Positions 36,059 to 44,334 are shown, counted from the stretch's first letter. The stretch: DNA of 45,790 nt from an uncultured Eubacteriales bacterium (GCA_900543625.1 UQSF01000016.1:1-45790), one strand, 5' to 3'. Translations and numbers: made by a program. The notes: generated by a model not told the origin, from the letters alone.

Positions 36059-36484
36059 ATGCAGATACTCAGAGCCGCAGAGGACTATCTGGAGGCAATG
36101 CTGATGATGCAGCAGAGGCACGGATACATTCGCTCGATCGACATCGCAGAGCACCTCGGCGTCACGAAGCCGAGCGTGACCTACACGACCAAGCGCCTGC
36201 GCGAAAACGGCTACATCACCATGGACCGCGACGGGCTCATCACGCTCACGCCGAGCGGGATGGACATCGCCTCGCGTATGCTCGACCGGCACCACACGCT
36301 GACCAAGTTTCTCATGGAGCTCGGCGTGGACGCTGAGACCGCCGAAGAGGACGCCTGCAAGATGGAGCACGACATCAGCGAGCAGACGTATACCGCGCTC
36401 TGCCGCCACGCCATCGGCAAGCTCGGCATCCTCGGGGAGGACGATGCGGGCCTCGGCGAGACGGCCGGGACCGACGAAACCTGA
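36059..36484 (+). CDS. DtxR/MntR-family metal-dependent transcriptional regulator
   Basis: A 141-residue repressor: an N-terminal winged helix (about 1-65, with I-D-I-A-E-H-L-G-V-T-K-P-S-V-T) and a metal-binding/dimerisation domain. It lacks the C-terminal SH3 domain, as in MntR. Likely metal ligands by alignment from memory are D9, H78, C100, E103 and H104. D9 is MntR-like while C100 takes the place of Cys102 in DtxR and Glu99 in MntR. Context (divergent feo operon, shared operator sequence) suggests it is the iron-dependent Feo repressor. ATG 36059 is preferred over an in-frame TTG at 36044 because the GGTTGGTG purine stretch precedes it at a usable distance. Confidence 0.88.
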   Translation: MQILRAAEDYLEAMLMMQQRHGYIRSIDIAEHLGVTKPSVTYTTKRLRENGYITMDRDGLITLTPSGMDIASRMLDRHHTLTKFLMELGVDAETAEEDACKMEHDISEQTYTALCRHAIGKLGILGEDDAGLGETAGTDET

Positions 36485-36503
36485 CGCGCGCAGCCGGACA
36501 TTT

Positions 36504-36538
36504 CCGCCCGCGGCAGCCAAAGCTGCCGCGGGCGGTTT
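36504..36538 (+). terminator. Terminator after the DtxR-family gene
   Basis: A perfect 13-bp stem (36504-36516 with 36523-36535), 6-base loop, followed by TTTCATT. Confidence 0.8.
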
Positions 36539-36556
36539 CATTCTGCGCCGCGGGCA

Positions 36557-36585
36557 TTGACGCGGCGGTGCGGATTTGCTATGCT
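36557..36585 (+). promoter_or_regulatory. Upstream candidate promoter of the MerR-family gene
   Basis: TTGACG (36557-36562), 17-bp spacer, TATGCT (36580-36585). A conventional promoter upstream of the 19-bp-spacer one. Confidence 0.5.
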
Positions 36586-36605
36586 GAAAAAGAGAAAATG
36601 ACCCC

Positions 36606-36636
36606 TTGACTCTGACACGGTGAGAGGGCTTATGCT
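36606..36636 (+). promoter_or_regulatory. MerR-type promoter with a 19-bp spacer
   Basis: TTGACT (36606-36611), a 19-bp spacer and TATGCT (36631-36636). The spacer contains an imperfect palindrome, CTCTGACACGGTGAGAG (about 36610-36626). Extended spacers with a dyad are the hallmark of MerR-activated promoters; this suggests autoregulation of the following gene. Confidence 0.75.
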
Positions 36637-36678
36637 GTGCGTGAGCTCAAAAAATACGACCGGCACGGAGGTACCGCC

Positions 36679-37494
36679 ATGCTGAAGATCGGTGAATTTT
36701 CAAAACTGTCCAGAGTCAGCGTTCGTATGCTGCGCCACTATGATGAGGTGGGGCTGCTCGCCCCGTCGGAAGTCGATCCCATGACCGGCTACCGCTACTA
36801 CAGCGAGCGGCAGCTCATCACCGCCGGACGCATCGCCGCGCTGCGCGCGCTCGGCTTCGGCCTGAGCGACACGCGCGAGCTGCTGCGCCTGTATGACGAC
36901 CGCGCGGCGCTCGATGCGCGCCTGGCCGCGCAGCGCACCCGGCTGGAGGCACTTGCCGCCGACACGGCGCAGAAACTGCGGCTTCTGGACACAGCCCGTG
37001 AGCGGCTGAGAAAGGAAGCAGACATGAACTACAATGTGACCATCAAGACTCTGCCCGCGCGCTATGCCGCGTGCGTGCGCATGACCATCCCCTGCTACGA
37101 GGCCGAGGGCATGGTGTGGGACGTGCTGTGCTGCGAGACCGACCACATGCCCCTCGTACCCGATGACCCGTGCTATTGCAGCGTAACGTTCCTCGACGAG
37201 GAATATAAAGAGCGCGACGTGCTCATCGAGGCGAGCAAGACCGTCCGCGGCCGCTACCCCGACACGGAGCACGTCCGGTTCCGGACGCTGCCGCCCGTCA
37301 CGTATGCCGGCTGCGTGTTTCGCGGCAGCTACGCGCAGATCAGCGACGTGATCGCGGCCGTCGCGGCGTGGGTCACGGCCAACGGCTACGAGAGCGCCGG
37401 GCCGATGTTCAACATCTACCACGTCAGCCCGCATGAGACACAAAACCCCGACGAATTCGTGACCGAGGTGTGTTTCCCAGTGCGGGAGGCATGA
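36679..37494 (+). CDS. MerR-family regulator with GyrI-like effector-binding domain
   Basis: A 271-residue protein. The N-terminal MerR winged helix (K-I-G-E-F-S-K-L-S-R-V-S-V-R-M-L-R-H-Y-D-E-V-G-L-L, about 2-70) is followed by a coiled-coil linker (about 75-115) and a C-terminal GyrI-like/AraC-effector-binding fold (about 120-271; N-Y-N-V-T-I-K-T-L-P to E-V-C-F-P-V). This BmrR/TipA-like design senses hydrophobic or cationic small molecules. ATG 36679 follows GGAGGT (36667-36672). The TraX-like gene starts 24 bp downstream, so the two are probably co-transcribed. Confidence 0.87.
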   Translation: MLKIGEFSKLSRVSVRMLRHYDEVGLLAPSEVDPMTGYRYYSERQLITAGRIAALRALGFGLSDTRELLRLYDDRAALDARLAAQRTRLEALAADTAQKLRLLDTARERLRKEADMNYNVTIKTLPARYAACVRMTIPCYEAEGMVWDVLCCETDHMPLVPDDPCYCSVTFLDEEYKERDVLIEASKTVRGRYPDTEHVRFRTLPPVTYAGCVFRGSYAQISDVIAAVAAWVTANGYESAGPMFNIYHVSPHETQNPDEFVTEVCFPVREA

Positions 37495-37518
37495 CCCGAT
37501 TCTTCCGGAGGTGACCCT

Positions 37519-38280
37519 ATGCTCCAGACCCGCAGACCGGCCCTGAGCGGCAATGCGCTCAAGGGCATCGCCATCCTCGCCATGACGCTCGACCACCTCA
37601 CGTGGACGCTCTGGCCGGGATACAGCACCGCGTGGTGGGTGCTTTTGCTGCACCTGTTCGGCCGCGTGACGGCGCCGATCATGTGGTTTTTCGTCGTCGA
37701 GGGCTATCACTACACGCACGATGTGAAAAAGTACGCCGTGCGCCTGTTCGCGCTCGCGTTCATCTCGCACTTTGCGTATGATTTCTGCTTCGGCATCCCG
37801 TTTTTGCCGCTGTCCACCGGGCCGTTCAACCAGACGGGCGTCGTCTGGTCGCTCGCGTGGGGACTCATGCTGCTCGTCATCCACGACGACGAGCGGATTA
37901 AAAACTGGGTCAAGATCGTGCTGACGTTTGTGATCTGCGCCATCACCTTCCCGTCGGACTGGAGCTGCGTGGCCGCGATGGCGATCCTGTTCATGGGGCA
38001 GGCACGCGGGGACTTCCGCCGCCAGATGTGCTGGCTCATGGTGTGGTCAGCCGTGTATGCGCTCGTGTACTTTTTCTTCATTGATAAGGTGTACGCGCTC
38101 GTGCAGCTCGGTACAGCGCTCTCCATTCCGCTGCTGCGCTGCTACGACGGCACGCGCGGCAAATGGCGCTCTATGGGCAAGCTCTTTTACGTCTATTATC
38201 CTGCGCACCTCGCGCTCATCGGCGTGCTGCGCGTGCTGCTCTGGGGCGCGGGCGCAAGCACGGCCGCCGGCAGCTTCTGA
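37519..38280 (+). CDS. TraX-family integral membrane protein
   Basis: A 253-residue polytopic membrane protein (about 7-8 hydrophobic segments) with the TraX-family features: S-G-N-A-L-K-G-I-A-I-L-A-M-T-L-D-H at the start, R-V-T-A-P-I-M-W-F-F-V-V-E-G-Y-H-Y-T, and a late Y-V-Y-Y-P-A-H-L-A-L-I-G. In F plasmids TraX acetylates pilin, but chromosomal Firmicutes members have no known function and are related to membrane acyltransferases. No conjugation genes are nearby. It follows the MerR gene by 24 bp with GGAGGTG at 37508-37514, so it may be the regulator's target. Confidence 0.8.
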   Translation: MLQTRRPALSGNALKGIAILAMTLDHLTWTLWPGYSTAWWVLLLHLFGRVTAPIMWFFVVEGYHYTHDVKKYAVRLFALAFISHFAYDFCFGIPFLPLSTGPFNQTGVVWSLAWGLMLLVIHDDERIKNWVKIVLTFVICAITFPSDWSCVAAMAILFMGQARGDFRRQMCWLMVWSAVYALVYFFFIDKVYALVQLGTALSIPLLRCYDGTRGKWRSMGKLFYVYYPAHLALIGVLRVLLWGAGASTAAGSF

Positions 38281-38300
38281 GCAAACTGTACAAGGTATCG

Positions 38301-38334
38301 GCCCGGACGGAGGGAAACTTCGTCCGGGCATTTT
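38301..38334 (+). terminator. Terminator after the TraX-like gene
   Basis: A 9-bp stem (38301-38309 with 38321-38329) extended by three weaker pairs, followed by ATTTTC. Confidence 0.7.
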
Positions 38335-38408
38335 CGTGCACGCGCGTGCATTTTCGCGCGCCGTGTGATAAAATGCATCCATATTTCAACCCGAAGGAGG
38401 CGTCGCCC

Positions 38409-39074
38409 GTGCGCTACCAATGTCTGGTGCTCGACCATGACGACACGGTCGTCAACAGCACCGCGTCCGTCAATTACCCGGCCTTCGTGCAGACGCTCAG
38501 AACGCTGCGGCCGGACGTGCACATGACGCTCGACGACTTTTTTTCCTACTCGTTCGAGCCCGGCTTCGGCGCGCTGTGCAGCGACATTCTGCATTTTTCC
38601 GACAGCGAGATGGACTTTCAGTACCGCACGTGGCTGGAGAGCGCGCGCACGCACGTGCCGGACACCTTCCCCGGTATGCGCGAGCTGCTGCAGCGGTATC
38701 ATGCCGCGGGCGGGCACATCTGCGTCGTGAGCCACTCCGTGCCGGAGACGATCCTGCGCGACTACCGCGCACACGGCCTGCCCACGCCGGAGCTCATCTA
38801 CGGCTGGGACGACGACCCGGAGCGGCGCAAGCCCGCACCGTGGCCGATCTATCAGATCGAGCACGCGCTCGGCCTGCGGCCGGAGCAGCTCGTGGTCATC
38901 GACGACCTCAAGCCCGGCAAGGACATGGCAGACCGCGCGGGCGTGGACTTCATTGCGGCCGGGTGGACGCACACCGTGCCGCACATCATTGAAACGATGC
39001 AGCGCATCAGCCCGCACTACTGCCGCACGGTGGCGGAGCTGACCGCGCTGCTGCTGGACGAAACGGAGGCATGA
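38409..39074 (+). CDS. HAD-family hydrolase
   Basis: A 221-residue cytosolic HAD-superfamily phosphatase. Motif I is D-H-D-D-T (9-13), with D9 the nucleophile; motif II is the Ser of V-V-S-H-S; motif III is the Lys of E-R-R-K-P-A-P; motif IV is V-I-D-D-L-K-P-G. The alpha-helical cap fits subclass I phosphatases such as phosphoglycolate-phosphatase-like enzymes; substrate unknown. GTG at 38409 is chosen since AAGGAGG (38394-38400) lies 8 bases upstream; upstream ATGs in frame lie before that site. Its TGA overlaps an ATG (39071) of the acetyltransferase gene. Confidence 0.85.
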   Translation: MRYQCLVLDHDDTVVNSTASVNYPAFVQTLRTLRPDVHMTLDDFFSYSFEPGFGALCSDILHFSDSEMDFQYRTWLESARTHVPDTFPGMRELLQRYHAAGGHICVVSHSVPETILRDYRAHGLPTPELIYGWDDDPERRKPAPWPIYQIEHALGLRPEQLVVIDDLKPGKDMADRAGVDFIAAGWTHTVPHIIETMQRISPHYCRTVAELTALLLDETEA

Positions 39075-39076
39075 AT

Positions 39077-39565
39077 ATGGACCGGATCATTCGCACGGCG
39101 ACCCTCGCCGACCTCGACGCCGTGGCGGCGGTGGAGGCGGCGTGCTTTCCCGCGGCGGAGGCCGCGACGCGCGCGGAACTCGCAGACCGGTTGGCGCACT
39201 ACGGCAGCCACTTCTGGCTGATGTTTGACGGCGGCGCGCTTATCGCGTTCGTCGACGGCATGGTCACCGACCGCGCCGACCTCACGGACGATCTCTATGC
39301 CGATGCATCCCTGCACGACGCGCACGGCGCGTGGCAGATGATCTTCGGCGTGAACACACTGCCCGACTACCGGCGGCACGGCTATGCGGGACAGCTTCTC
39401 GAGCGCGCCATTGCCGACGCCCGCGCGCAGGGGCGGCGCGGCCTTGTGCTCACGTGCAAGGACCGGCTCGTGCACTACTATGCGAAGTTCGGCTTCGTGA
39501 GTGAGGGCGTGTCGGCCTCCACCCATGGCGGCGTCGTGTGGTATCAGATGCGCCTGACGTTCTGA
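39077..39565 (+). CDS. GNAT-family N-acetyltransferase
   Basis: A 162-residue GNAT protein. The acetyl-CoA loop is R-R-H-G-Y-A-G-Q-L-L (about residues 96-105), preceded by the beta-4 strand F-G-V-N-T-L-P. The C-terminus has Y-Y-A-K-F-G-F-V-S-E-G. ATG 39077 is preferred over ATG 39071 because CGGAGG (39064-39069) is only one base from 39071 but seven from 39077. It lies between HAD and MATE genes, which suggests a small-molecule modification or resistance cluster, but the substrate is unknown. Confidence 0.83.
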   Translation: MDRIIRTATLADLDAVAAVEAACFPAAEAATRAELADRLAHYGSHFWLMFDGGALIAFVDGMVTDRADLTDDLYADASLHDAHGAWQMIFGVNTLPDYRRHGYAGQLLERAIADARAQGRRGLVLTCKDRLVHYYAKFGFVSEGVSASTHGGVVWYQMRLTF

Positions 39566-39589
39566 CGTTTCACCGGGAGGGAAAACACC

Positions 39590-40936
39590 ATGGAGAAAAA
39601 TCTCACGACCGGCAGCGTCTTCGGCAACATCGTGCGCTTTTCGCTGCCATACCTGTTTTCGTACTTTTTGCAGACGCTCTACGGCATGGCCGACCTGTTC
39701 ATCATCGGCCAATACGCCGACGCGTCCGGCACGACGGCGGTGTCCGTCGGCAGTCAGGTCATGCACATGCTCACGCTCATGATCGTCGGCCTCGCCATGG
39801 GCGCGACGGTCACGATCGGGCAGGCCGTCGGCGCGCGCGACCAGAAGCGCGCCGCGCGCTATACCGGCAACACGATGACGCTGTTTCTGGTGCTGAGCGT
39901 TGCGGTCACGGGGCTGCTGCTCGCGCTGGCGCGGCCGATCGCGGCGGTCATGTCCACCCCGGCCGAGGCCGTGTCCGGCACGGTCGCGTATCTGCGCATC
40001 TGTTTTCTCGGCGTGCCGCTGATCACGGCGTACAACATCATCGCGTCCGTCTTTCGCGGCCTCGGTGATTCCAAACGCCCGATGTACTTCATCGCCGTCG
40101 CGTGCGCGGTGAACATCGCGCTCGATTACCTGTTCATCGGCGCGCTGCACATGGGTCCGGCGGGCGCGGCACTCGGCACGACGCTGGCGCAGGCGGTCAG
40201 CGTGGCGGTGTCGCTCGCGGTCATGCGCGGCGCGCGCGGCGGCATTGCCCTCACGCGGGACGATTTTCGCCCGCAGCGGGCGGTCATGCGGCGCATTCTG
40301 CGCATCGGCGTGCCGATCGCGCTGCAGGACGGACTGATCCAGATCGCGTTTTTGTTCATCACTGTCATCGCCAACCGCCGCGGCCTCACGGACGCAGCCG
40401 CCGTCGGCATCGTGGAGAAGATCATCAGCTTTCTGTTCCTCGTGCCGTCGTCCATGCTCTCGACGGTGTCGGCGCTCGGCGCGCAGAACATCGGCGCGGG
40501 CAAGCCCCGCCGCGCGCTGCAGACGCTGTGGTATGCCATCGCCGTCGCGTTCGGCTTCGGCGTGCTCATCTCGGTCGTCATCCAGTTCGTCGCCGAACCG
40601 GTCGTCGCGCTCTTCACGCATGACGCGGCCGTCGTCGCGGCGGGCGGGCCGTATCTGCGCGGGTACATCCTCGACTGCTGCTTTGCCGGCGTGCACTTTT
40701 GCTTCAGCGGATATTTCTGCGCCATCGGCCGCTCGGAGCTGTCGTTCGTGCACAACATCACGGCGGTGGTGCTCGTGCGCGTACCGGGCGCATACCTGAC
40801 GAGCAGGTACTTCCCCGCGACGCTGCTGCCCATGGGGCTGGCAACGGCGGCGGGCTCGCTGCTGTCGGTCATCATCTGCGTGATCGCATTTCTGGTGCTG
40901 CGGCGGCACGGCAAGCTTCTGCCCGGCGAGGGCTGA
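39590..40936 (+). CDS. MATE-family efflux transporter
   Basis: A 448-residue polytopic protein with the two-fold MATE repeat (about 12 helices). The N-terminus reads G-S-V-F-G-N-I-V-R-F-S-L-P and is followed by I-G-Q-Y-A-D; the second half has I-L-R-I-G-V-P-I-A-L-Q-D. MATE proteins export cationic drugs or metabolites in exchange for Na+ or H+. GGGAGG (39575-39580) precedes ATG 39590. It is the last gene of the HAD-GNAT-MATE unit and ends at a strong terminator. The DinF/NorM-type subfamily cannot be decided. Confidence 0.92.
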   Translation: MEKNLTTGSVFGNIVRFSLPYLFSYFLQTLYGMADLFIIGQYADASGTTAVSVGSQVMHMLTLMIVGLAMGATVTIGQAVGARDQKRAARYTGNTMTLFLVLSVAVTGLLLALARPIAAVMSTPAEAVSGTVAYLRICFLGVPLITAYNIIASVFRGLGDSKRPMYFIAVACAVNIALDYLFIGALHMGPAGAALGTTLAQAVSVAVSLAVMRGARGGIALTRDDFRPQRAVMRRILRIGVPIALQDGLIQIAFLFITVIANRRGLTDAAAVGIVEKIISFLFLVPSSMLSTVSALGAQNIGAGKPRRALQTLWYAIAVAFGFGVLISVVIQFVAEPVVALFTHDAAVVAAGGPYLRGYILDCCFAGVHFCFSGYFCAIGRSELSFVHNITAVVLVRVPGAYLTSRYFPATLLPMGLATAAGSLLSVIICVIAFLVLRRHGKLLPGEG

Positions 40937-41001
40937 CGCGCCGCACGCAGCAAGCTGCAAGTCTTATGCCGGAAACCCCCGGAGGAGCTTCCGGCAATGT
41001 C

Positions 41002-41041
41002 AAGCACCCCCTCGGGCAGAGCCCGAGGGGGTGCTTTTTGC
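41002..41041 (+). terminator. Terminator after the MATE gene
   Basis: A perfect 16-bp stem (41002-41017 with 41021-41036), 3-base loop and TTTTT run. No T run on the minus strand, so it does not obviously serve the convergent LRR gene. Confidence 0.92.
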
Positions 41042-41070
41042 TGCGGTTATTCCGTCTTGCGCAATGGTGA

Positions 41071-43494
41071 TTACTTCTTCACATTCTGGCAGAAGTTCAT
41101 CAGGATCGTTGCGACCTGCTGGCGGGCGGCGCTGCCCTGCGGGTCGAGGTAGACCTTGCCGTCAGGCGCCTTGGTGCCGTTGATGAGGCCGAGCGCAACT
41201 GCGTCCTGCATGGCCTCCTTCGCCCAGCCGCTCACGTTCGCGCCGTCCGGGAACGTGCTCAGGTCGGCGGGCGTCCACGTGCGATTCATCTTGAGGACAT
41301 TAAACATGTACTGCGTGAGGATGACTGCGATCTGCTCGCGCGTGACGGGCCCCTCCGGGTCGAACGTGGTCGGCGATTTGCCCGCGACCACGTTGTTCTG
41401 GTACGCCCAGAGGATGGCGGGCTTGTACCAGTTCGCGGTCAGGTCGGTAAACGGCGTCGTGCCGCTCACCGCCGGCGTGCCCTCGAGGTTATAGAGGATC
41501 TGCACGATCTGCGCGCGCGTCGTCGTGCCGGTCGGGGCAAACGTGCCGTCGCCCATGCCGCCCATAATGCCGTGCGTCACGCAGTACTGGATGCCGGGGT
41601 ACGCCCAGTTTTTCGTCACGTCGGTGAACATCTGCGTCACGTCAACTTCCGCCTTGTCCTTCCACGTCGCCTTGAGGGTTTGGTCGATGGAGAAGGTTAC
41701 CACATTGCCGGCGGGGTACACTGTGCCGTCTACTGTGAGCCAGCCGGCAAACTCCTTGCCCTCCGGCGGCGTAAAGGTGCATTCGGGGAGCGTGAAGTTC
41801 TCGCCCGACTTGACCTTCATGGGCTGCATCGTGCCCGTGCCGCCGTTGGGGTCAAAGGAGATGGTGACTTCTGTCACTTCCTTGTCCTTCCATGTCGCCT
41901 TAAGGCTTTGGTCGTAGGTGGAGAATACGTCGTGACCGGCGGGGTACACATTGCCGTTTACTGCGAGCCAGCCGGCAAACTCCTTGCCCTCCGGCGGCGT
42001 GAAGGTACATTCGGGGAGTGTGTAGCCAACACCTGCTTTGACCCTCATGGGCTTCATTGTGCCCGTGCCGCCGTTGGGGTCGAAGGAAATGGTGATATAC
42101 TTTGCGGGAACCTCGGTCTTGAGCGTAAACGCCACCTTGCCAATCCTGGCGTTTCCGGTGTCGTACTTGTAGGTGACCTCCTTGACGTCGCGGTTATCGA
42201 GCGTCAGGACGTCCCAACCGTCGACCTTGCTGACCGTGCCGCCGGTCCAGTCACTCGCGCGGGCGGCCGTGAAGTATGTGCCCTCCGTCGCGCCGTAGCA
42301 CGGCAGGTCGGGATAGACCTTATACTGGAGGTTTTCATCCACCTTGATGTCGTAGACGTTGCCCGAGCAGTCCACATAGCGCGGATCGAGCGCCGTGTTG
42401 CTGCTCAGATTCAGCCACGAGAGGCGGTTATTCTGGCAGTAGAGCGTTTTGAGCTTTTTGTTGCTGCGCAGGTCGAGCGTCTCGATCTGGTTGTCGTTGC
42501 AGTACAATCGCCGGAGCTCGGTGCAGCGGCTCACATCCAGCTTTGTGAGCTTCATTTTGTAACACGAAAGCTCCTGCAGATTGCTCAGCGGGTGAAGATC
42601 GAGCTCGGTGATCGGATTGTCGTTAACACCAAGATACTCGAGGGCGACGTTGCTGCTCAGGTCGAGCGCGGTGAGCTGGTTTTCATAGCAGCCCAGCTTC
42701 TTGAGCATGTAGTTGCTGCGCACATCGAGCGCGGTGAGCTGGTTATCATCGACATAGAGCTCAACCAGCTTCCGGTTGTTGCTCACATTGAGCGAGGTCA
42801 GCTTGCAATGGGAGACACTCAGAAACTCCAGCTTGGTGTTTTTGCTGACATCAATGGATCTGAGGTCATGATTGCCCCAAAGATTGAGATACGTCAGCTC
42901 CGGCAAGTTCCGGGTGTCGAGGGCTGTCAGCTTGTTGCTGCCCGCACTGATTTTCTGGAGCTTTTTGTTGGCGCTCAGGTCGAGCGCGGTGAGCTTATTG
43001 TTGCCGCAGGACAGCTCGATGAGCTCTGAGCACTTGCTCAGGTCGAGTGCGGTGAACTCGTTTGCGCTGCAAGTCAGATACTTGAGCGAGCTGCCCTTGT
43101 GAAACCACAGACCGGTGAGCTGGTTTCCGGAGCAGTTGAGCTTTTCCACTCTCGAGTTCTGCTCCAGATTGAGTGTTTTCTTCAGTTCCTGGCCGCTGCA
43201 ATTGAGATCCTTCACATATCTCAGGTATCGGATGCCCATGAGACTCGTGATGGGGGCGCGGTCGCCGAGCACCTTTTTGATGTTGCTCGCGCTGACGTCG
43301 AGCACTTCGATCTGCTGGGCCTTTTCCTCAGTCAGGACCGAGCTGCCGACGATCTTGAGCACGTATTCCCGGAACACCGGGTCGGGGAAGGTCTCTTCGT
43401 TGATCGGTATGGCGCTTGCCGCGCTTGCCGTGAACGGCAGCAGGCTGAACACCATGACCAGACACAGGACAATGCTGAGAATGCGTTTTTTCAT
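41071..43494 (-). CDS. Secreted leucine-rich-repeat/B-repeat/SLH surface protein
   Basis: An 807-residue surface protein. Signal peptide 1-25 (ends A-S-A-A-S-A). Residues about 50-395 are at least 14 internalin-like LRR units of about 21 residues with L-x-C-x-x-N-x-L-T-A-L-D-L-S-x-N; many carry Cys at the same concave position. Residues about 467-540 and 543-615 are two near-identical Listeria/Bacteroides B-repeats (I-S-F-D-P-N-G-G-T-G-T-M). Residues about 620-807 are three SLH domains that bind pyruvylated wall polymers. Likely role: adhesion or host/surface interaction (inference). RBS AAGGAGG precedes ATG 43494. It lies 47 bp after the TPM gene with no terminator between. Confidence 0.9.
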   Translation of the reverse strand: MKKRILSIVLCLVMVFSLLPFTASAASAIPINEETFPDPVFREYVLKIVGSSVLTEEKAQQIEVLDVSASNIKKVLGDRAPITSLMGIRYLRYVKDLNCSGQELKKTLNLEQNSRVEKLNCSGNQLTGLWFHKGSSLKYLTCSANEFTALDLSKCSELIELSCGNNKLTALDLSANKKLQKISAGSNKLTALDTRNLPELTYLNLWGNHDLRSIDVSKNTKLEFLSVSHCKLTSLNVSNNRKLVELYVDDNQLTALDVRSNYMLKKLGCYENQLTALDLSSNVALEYLGVNDNPITELDLHPLSNLQELSCYKMKLTKLDVSRCTELRRLYCNDNQIETLDLRSNKKLKTLYCQNNRLSWLNLSSNTALDPRYVDCSGNVYDIKVDENLQYKVYPDLPCYGATEGTYFTAARASDWTGGTVSKVDGWDVLTLDNRDVKEVTYKYDTGNARIGKVAFTLKTEVPAKYITISFDPNGGTGTMKPMRVKAGVGYTLPECTFTPPEGKEFAGWLAVNGNVYPAGHDVFSTYDQSLKATWKDKEVTEVTISFDPNGGTGTMQPMKVKSGENFTLPECTFTPPEGKEFAGWLTVDGTVYPAGNVVTFSIDQTLKATWKDKAEVDVTQMFTDVTKNWAYPGIQYCVTHGIMGGMGDGTFAPTGTTTRAQIVQILYNLEGTPAVSGTTPFTDLTANWYKPAILWAYQNNVVAGKSPTTFDPEGPVTREQIAVILTQYMFNVLKMNRTWTPADLSTFPDGANVSGWAKEAMQDAVALGLINGTKAPDGKVYLDPQGSAARQQVATILMNFCQNVKK
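41653..42108 (-). repeat. Tandem B-repeat coding units in the SLH protein
   Basis: Two consecutive units of about 228 bp (41653-41880 and 41881-42108) with stretches of very high identity, such as the shared segment encoding E-C-T-F-T-P-P-E-G-K-E-F-A-G-W-L. They are an intragenic duplication. Confidence 0.8.
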
Positions 43495-43541
43495 CTGTTT
43501 CCGCCTCCTTGGTTTGGAATATGTGGGGGTGGGCTTTTGTA

Positions 43542-44321
43542 TCAGAACGAGCCGCTGCGTCCGTGGCCGCCGCCGCCGGAAAAGCTGCTCGAATCGCTTG
43601 AGCTGCTCGAGTCGCTCTTGCGCTCGATCTTGTGGCGCACCGTGGTCGTGTGGGTGAAGACGTCCTCGCGCCGGGTCAGCTGCAGCCCATCGGCCGTGAC
43701 GTAGGCCGAGGCCTCAGCCTGACGGTAGACGGAGCGCATCTTCATCTTCAGCAGCTGGCACACGATCAGCGCGAGCAAGAGCCCGACGCCGAACGAGATG
43801 CCGAGGCGGCGGAAAAACTGCGGCCACGTGAATTCGCCGGAGTCGACGCTGAGGATCTTTGCGCAGCCCTCAAGATAGTCCGAGAAGCCGTCGTACCAGT
43901 CGTCGTCCGCGAAGTCGTCGAGAAAGGCGTTCTCGAGCTTGATGAGCTTGGCATCCGGGAAGATGGGCTCTGCCTTGTCGCCGTAGACAAAGGTGGCGTA
44001 CTTGCGGTTCGACATACTCAGCAGCAGGAGGATGCCGTCGCGCCCGCTGCCATAGCCGAGCGACTGCGCATGGTAGATCGAATAGGACGCGGTCGCGGCG
44101 TCGGGATAGCCATAGTCACCGAAGTCATCGACTATGCAGATGTACACGCCGACGCCGTAGTGCTCCGAGATCTCGGCGGCGCGCGCCTCGAGCGTTTCGA
44201 CCTCCGAGAGCGTGAGGATCGCGGCGTCATCGTCGACATAGGTCTCTGCCGCCATGACGGGCAGCACGAGCGTGACAGCCAGCAGCAGCACGAGCAGCAG
44301 CGCGGTCAGTTTTTGTTTCAT
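43542..44321 (-). CDS. TPM-domain membrane protein (YdjH-like)
   Basis: A 259-residue protein with a signal peptide (1-24), a TPM domain (about 27-155: Y-V-D-D-D-A-A-I-L-T, Y-G-V-G-V-Y-I-C-I-V-D-D-F, D-G-I-L-L-L-L-S-M-S-N-R-K-Y) outside the membrane, one transmembrane helix (about 172-192) and a Ser-rich tail ending G-G-G-G-H-G-R-S-G-S-F. TPM proteins were linked to photosystem repair and membrane stress; in B. subtilis the similar YdjH is made with PspA. ATG 44321 is 13 bp downstream of the zinc-ribbon gene, so they are co-transcribed. Confidence 0.85.
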   Translation of the reverse strand: MKQKLTALLLVLLLAVTLVLPVMAAETYVDDDAAILTLSEVETLEARAAEISEHYGVGVYICIVDDFGDYGYPDAATASYSIYHAQSLGYGSGRDGILLLLSMSNRKYATFVYGDKAEPIFPDAKLIKLENAFLDDFADDDWYDGFSDYLEGCAKILSVDSGEFTWPQFFRRLGISFGVGLLLALIVCQLLKMKMRSVYRQAEASAYVTADGLQLTRREDVFTHTTTVRHKIERKSDSSSSSDSSSFSGGGGHGRSGSF

Positions 44322-44334
44322 GGTGTCCGCCTCC

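Noticed and set aside
38337..38350. Palindrome TGCACGCGCGTGCA upstream of the HAD gene
   Set aside because: Single 14-bp palindrome in GC-rich DNA; no second copy or promoter relation seen.
38346..38374. TAAAAT box as promoter for the HAD-GNAT-MATE unit
   Set aside because: The matching -35 (GTGCAT) is too weak; start of this unit remains unassigned.
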